The notes beneath the pieces were generated by a model. That model was not told the origin of the DNA and did not search any database. It saw only the letters and a program-made list of their open reading frames with translations. A stretch of DNA of 64,000 bases from Paenibacillus sp. GP183 (GTDB lineage Bacteria > Bacillota > Bacilli > Paenibacillales > NBRC-103111). The number at the start of each line of letters is the position of its first letter. Positions within the stretch are counted from its first letter, which is position 1. Shown piece by piece: positions 60,972 through 64,000 of this stretch. Both the position numbers and the translations under genes were made by a program. Location of the stretch: assembly GCF_900104695.1 (NCBI RefSeq), contig NZ_FNSW01000001.1:2666001-2730000 (forward strand), in the 5' to 3' direction.

Positions 60972-61211
60972 CTAAAAGCGAATCTCATCTTCCACATGCG
61001 GGATTTCGAGGCTTGGAAAAGAATTTTTCCAGCGCTCGGCTTGCGAATAAAGCTGTGCATCCAATTGATCGATCCTGAACTGAAGCTGGCCCGGATCATC
61101 GATTCCGGATATCAGCGCCTTCCGCAGCGACGTCCTCTCTTCCATCCATTCCGTAACCTGATACAAAAACATAGCCATCACCTTTTTAGCAGAGAAACTT
61201 TTAGTATCCAT
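60972..61211 (-). CDS. 79-residue hypothetical protein
   Basis: GAGGAG lies 3-4 nt before the ATG. The protein is helical and polar (WMEERTSLRKALISGIDDPG, QLQFRIDQLDAQLYSQAERW) with no membrane segment or known motif. It starts 21 nt after the dehydrogenase gene and 92 nt before the radical SAM gene, in the same direction, so the three may be co-transcribed. Confidence 0.6.
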   Translation of the reverse strand: MDTKSFSAKKVMAMFLYQVTEWMEERTSLRKALISGIDDPGQLQFRIDQLDAQLYSQAERWKNSFPSLEIPHVEDEIRF

Positions 61212-61232
61212 TATCTCCTCTGCTTTATTCGG

Positions 61233-62093
61233 TTATACGCTATTCGGATGAGTATTCAGCTTGACTTCCCGCTCACTCCATATCCAGAATTGTTCCGCTA
61301 ATTGCGGATTCCCGGCTTTGGAGGTAATCGGGGCAATTTTCTTTTTATAAAAATATTCGCCTGTGACCGTACCGCCTTCTTCGCTGGAAGCCAAATAAAC
61401 AGCTGTCTCGGAGCCCTTCGCTGCAGTGAGAAAAAACGGCCTGATGACGGCCCAGATGGATTTACCGAAACCGGTCTCACGATTGATCCCGATTTGAGTT
61501 CCCACTGTACCGGGATGCAGGCTGTTGACGGTAATGTTTGTACCTTTTAACCGATGTGCCAATTGTTTGGTAAAAAGAATGTTGGCCAGCTTGGAGTTCG
61601 CGTACCCTTTCCAAACGTTATATCCATTAGTCAGGTATAGATCCTGAAAGTTGATAGTCCCCGATTTATGCGCGCCTGAGGCTACATTAATAATTCGGCC
61701 TTGCGGGGCATGTTTGAGTACATCCAGCAAAAGGTTTGTAAGCAGGAAATGCCCCAGATGATTCACACCCATCATCAACTCAAAGCCATCCTTGGTTGTC
61801 GCGCGTTTCAATGAAACGACCCCGGCGTTATTGATGAGCACATCGAGCCTATCGTACTTAGCCTTAAAAGCTTGGGCGAAGTCATGGATGCTCGCAATTG
61901 AGCTCAAATCAAGTATCATAAGCTCAATAAGGTTCGAGCCGCTTTGATTTATTGCATCGGCGAGGGCCTGCTGCCCGCGCTCTCTGCTTCGGCAAGCCAT
62001 GATGACATGAGCGCCCAATTTTGCCAATTCGATTGTTGTTGCTAATCCCATCCCCGCGTTTGCTCCTGTAACGATGACGATTTTATTTTGCAT
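61233..62093 (-). CDS. short-chain dehydrogenase/reductase, retinol dehydrogenase-like
   Basis: A 286-residue SDR. IVIVTGANAGMGLATTIELA is the cofactor loop, NNAGV the structural motif, and YANSKLAN supplies the catalytic Tyr and Lys. The LHPGTVGTQIG region and length resemble WWOX/retinol dehydrogenase-type SDRs. The substrate is unknown. GAGGAG precedes the start. Confidence 0.92.
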   Translation of the reverse strand: MQNKIVIVTGANAGMGLATTIELAKLGAHVIMACRSRERGQQALADAINQSGSNLIELMILDLSSIASIHDFAQAFKAKYDRLDVLINNAGVVSLKRATTKDGFELMMGVNHLGHFLLTNLLLDVLKHAPQGRIINVASGAHKSGTINFQDLYLTNGYNVWKGYANSKLANILFTKQLAHRLKGTNITVNSLHPGTVGTQIGINRETGFGKSIWAVIRPFFLTAAKGSETAVYLASSEEGGTVTGEYFYKKKIAPITSKAGNPQLAEQFWIWSEREVKLNTHPNSV

Positions 62094-62111
62094 GCGAAAA
62101 GGTCTCCTCTC

Positions 62112-63212
62112 TCACTCCCATTTAAATGTAAAGCTGGCGATGATAAACGCAACGATTAACCAAACGCTCAGTAACAAAGCTTCACTCCATAGACCTGCAA
62201 GCCCCATGCCCACATTCATGATTTGTCTAAGCGCATTGGATAAATGGGAGATTGGAAGCACCTTCACAATCGGCTGCAAAAAGCCAGGCATGTTCTGGAC
62301 GGGAAAGAATACGCCGCCAATAAACATCATGGGAAAAGAGATAAATCCGGCAATCGGACCCGCGCTTTCCGGCGTTTTGGCCAGACCGGCTATAATGAAG
62401 CCAATCGCCATGAAAGCCAATGTACCCAAAATGACGAACATTAAGAGCAGAGCCCAAGAGCCGTTTACCTGCGTGCCAAAGATGAGGGAACCGACCAGCA
62501 AAACAATGACGGCTTGCAGTCCGTTCAGCACCAAACGAGCCGTGATTTGTGCGGCAATGAAGGTTGATGCTTTCAAGGTAGTACTTTGTAAGCGCCGGAG
62601 AATGCCTCTTTCTCTCCATGCTGCAATTTGGCCTGCTACACCGTTCAGATTATTGGACATGATCATCATGGCCACAATTCCTGGCACCAGAAAATCTATG
62701 TATTTCAGCTTCAAGGACTGTATGCCTTCCGGTTGAACCGTGATTACCGGCGTGTAGCCTGTCAGCTTTTTGCTGATATTATCCACCACTTGCCCTATTG
62801 CCACTTTGCTTAGCTCTGCGCTGGCCAAATTGGTCTCGTCATATAGCAGCCTTAATCCTGCTGCTTGCTTGCTGCCCGCCGAGGCCGCAAGGGCTTCGCC
62901 ATATCCCTTGGGAACAACGACAGCCAGCTTGATATCACCGCTTTTCAGCTCTGAAACAGCCTTGGATTCATCACTCGACGGCTGCAGCTTAAGCGCCGGA
63001 CTTTGAGTCAAGCTTGCCACCAGTTCTTTGGACGCGGCAGATTGATCCAGATCAATGACACTTCCCCCGAGCGCAGGTGTACCGCCATTCCCCAGAAAGG
63101 AGCCAAGCAGGACCATGAATACAATCGGAAACAGCAAGGACCACACCATCACCTGACGGTTACGGGCAAAAATTCGCAGCTGAGCCAACGTTAATTGCAG
63201 ATATGCACTCAT
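62112..63212 (-). CDS. ABC-2 type exporter permease
   Basis: A 366-residue protein. One N-terminal membrane helix (MVWSLLFPIVFMVLLGSFLG) is followed by a large extracytoplasmic domain of about 150 residues and five more helices, including LAFMAIGFIIAGLAKTPESA and FPMMFIGGVFFPVQNMPGFL. This is the YhgE/DrrB-like architecture for drug or lipid export. It overlaps the ATPase gene by 4 nt. Confidence 0.92.
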   Translation of the reverse strand: MSAYLQLTLAQLRIFARNRQVMVWSLLFPIVFMVLLGSFLGNGGTPALGGSVIDLDQSAASKELVASLTQSPALKLQPSSDESKAVSELKSGDIKLAVVVPKGYGEALAASAGSKQAAGLRLLYDETNLASAELSKVAIGQVVDNISKKLTGYTPVITVQPEGIQSLKLKYIDFLVPGIVAMMIMSNNLNGVAGQIAAWRERGILRRLQSTTLKASTFIAAQITARLVLNGLQAVIVLLVGSLIFGTQVNGSWALLLMFVILGTLAFMAIGFIIAGLAKTPESAGPIAGFISFPMMFIGGVFFPVQNMPGFLQPIVKVLPISHLSNALRQIMNVGMGLAGLWSEALLLSVWLIVAFIIASFTFKWE

Positions 63213-64000
63213 GATTCTCTCAGGCTCCTTCCGGTCATATGAATAAAGACATCTTCCAGCGTAGCCGTCCGTGTCTGAAGATCCGTAAGCTTAATTCCAT
63301 GCTCTGGAGCCTTATGTATCAAATCGGTCAGAGAGGCTTGCAAATCATCGCTGTACAGCACAAATACCTCGTTCCGATACTCCGCTTGCTTGACATCCTG
63401 CAGCTCAGCTAATTTCACTAAAAGCGCAGCAGTCTGCTCTTCCGGCAATACTTCGGGCAAGCGGAATTCGATGGCGCTCTCGGACTGGAGGCTTCTTACC
63501 AGATTGCGAGGCGTATCCAGCGCAATAATCTGCCCCTGATCCATCAGGCAAATGCGGTCACACAAAATATGAGCTTCATCCATATAGTGAGTTGAGAGAA
63601 TAATAGTTTTGCCCTGTTCTTTCAGCCGGATAATGATATCCCACAGGGTTCTTCTGGCTTGAGGATCGAGTCCGGTGGTAGGTTCATCCAGAAACAGCAC
63701 GAGCGGATCATTGATCAGAGCCAGAGCTATAGCGAGGCGCTGCTTTTGTCCGCCGGATAAGTTCTTGACCCTGTCGCCTGCTTTTTCCAGCAAAAGCATA
63801 TCCTTGAGCAGCGGCTCAATCGGGATGGAGACGGGATAAAAACTGGCATACATCTGGATGAGCTCCCTCACCTTCAAAAGATCGAATAAAGAGGTGGATT
63901 GGAGCTGTACGCCTATGACTTCTTTGACTTTGTTCAATTCGGTTCGAGTGTCAAATCCGGACACCTTGGCCGTTCCTCCGTCAGGCTTCCGCAGCCCTTC
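63209..64000 (-). CDS. ABC transporter ATP-binding protein, N-terminus beyond window
   Basis: The frame is open to the right edge; the Walker A motif lies outside. Visible are the EGLRKPDGGTAKVSGFD segment that follows Walker A, the signature LSGGQKQRLAIALAL, Walker B LVLFLDEPTTGLDP, the switch His in STHYMDEA and a C-terminal DUF4162-like extension. It drives the ABC-2 permease encoded downstream, with which it overlaps by 4 nt. Confidence 0.93.
   Translation of the reverse strand, partial: EGLRKPDGGTAKVSGFDTRTELNKVKEVIGVQLQSTSLFDLLKVRELIQMYASFYPVSIPIEPLLKDMLLLEKAGDRVKNLSGGQKQRLAIALALINDPLVLFLDEPTTGLDPQARRTLWDIIIRLKEQGKTIILSTHYMDEAHILCDRICLMDQGQIIALDTPRNLVRSLQSESAIEFRLPEVLPEEQTAALLVKLAELQDVKQAEYRNEVFVLYSDDLQASLTDLIHKAPEHGIKLTDLQTRTATLEDVFIHMTGRSLRES

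Noticed and set aside
62074-62736. Plus-strand frame of 220 codons
   Set aside because: It is a shadow of the ABC-2 permease gene.
1-64000. CRISPR arrays, rRNA or tRNA genes
   Set aside because: No regularly spaced short repeats with unique spacers, and no rRNA or tRNA signatures were seen on either strand.

Overview
The window reads as chromosomal DNA of a spore-forming Bacillales species, most like Paenibacillus. The reasons are strong AGGAGG-type ribosome binding sites, a GerPF-like spore germination protein, a YjcZ-like sporulation peptide, a YerC/TrpR-like regulator, a YesM/YesN-type two-component pair beside a sugar ABC transporter without its own ATPase, WxL/DUF916-type surface proteins, and Firmicutes-type M-box riboswitches. 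Names of families below are from recognising motifs in translated sequence; no database was searched.

Layout. 1-2.8 kb: a cut-off methyltransferase, a BadF-type sugar kinase and a divergent creatininase-like protein. 3.0-4.9 kb: a CDF metal exporter and a CsoR-type repressor, with a G-tract operator filling the promoter spacer. 5.0-11.9 kb, the most interesting part: one long minus-strand magnesium operon. A sigma-A-type promoter is followed by two complete M-box Mg2+ riboswitches in tandem, each with its own terminator. Then come short peptide genes, an NRAMP-family transporter whose metal-site residues look like the Mg2+-type (NRMT) branch, speD (spermidine synthesis), mgtC, mgtE and a PadR regulator, with a decayed second mgtC behind. 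Four short reading frames in this operon start with related acidic/proline codons (MEPEPDSRM, MDPVPSSLM, MESEPYSRM, MDGYPCRLL). Two of them sit directly before the nramp gene and mgtC, each behind a near-identical terminator-like hairpin. They resemble the ribosome-destabilising start of the enterobacterial MgtL leader peptide (MEPDPTPLP...). I propose them as a second, translational Mg2+ sensor stacked on the riboswitches.

11.9-14.9 kb: a TerC-like membrane protein and, divergently, a P1B-4 metal-efflux ATPase with two Fur/PerR-like boxes around a perfect 32-bp palindrome. 14.9-15.9 kb: a graveyard of IS110 pieces. 16-18.5 kb: a MocR regulator, a 43-codon relic of D-Ala-D-Ala ligase and an EamA exporter. 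18.8-27.2 kb: a carbohydrate uptake and sensing locus (sensor kinase, AraC-type response regulator, two permeases, binding protein, DUF1349 protein, Gfo/Idh/MocA dehydrogenase).

27.2-45.5 kb is an accessory region of single small genes (sigma/anti-sigma pair, Nudix, nucleotidase-like, DUF6054, kinase-like, NIPSNAP and others). It contains many gene relics (ArsR, glycosyltransferase, two acetyltransferases, PurM-like, PQQ-propeller), an IS200/IS605 element with TnpA and TnpB, an intact IS110 element, and many copies of a dispersed palindromic repeat bounded by CCGTTAG-like boxes. 45.6-64 kb is more ordinary: a MarR/AhpD-type pair sharing an operator, rRNA methyltransferase, diacylglycerol kinase, sirohydrochlorin chelatase, spore-type and surface proteins, an epimerase, a radical SAM protein, a short-chain dehydrogenase and an ABC-2 exporter cut by the right edge.
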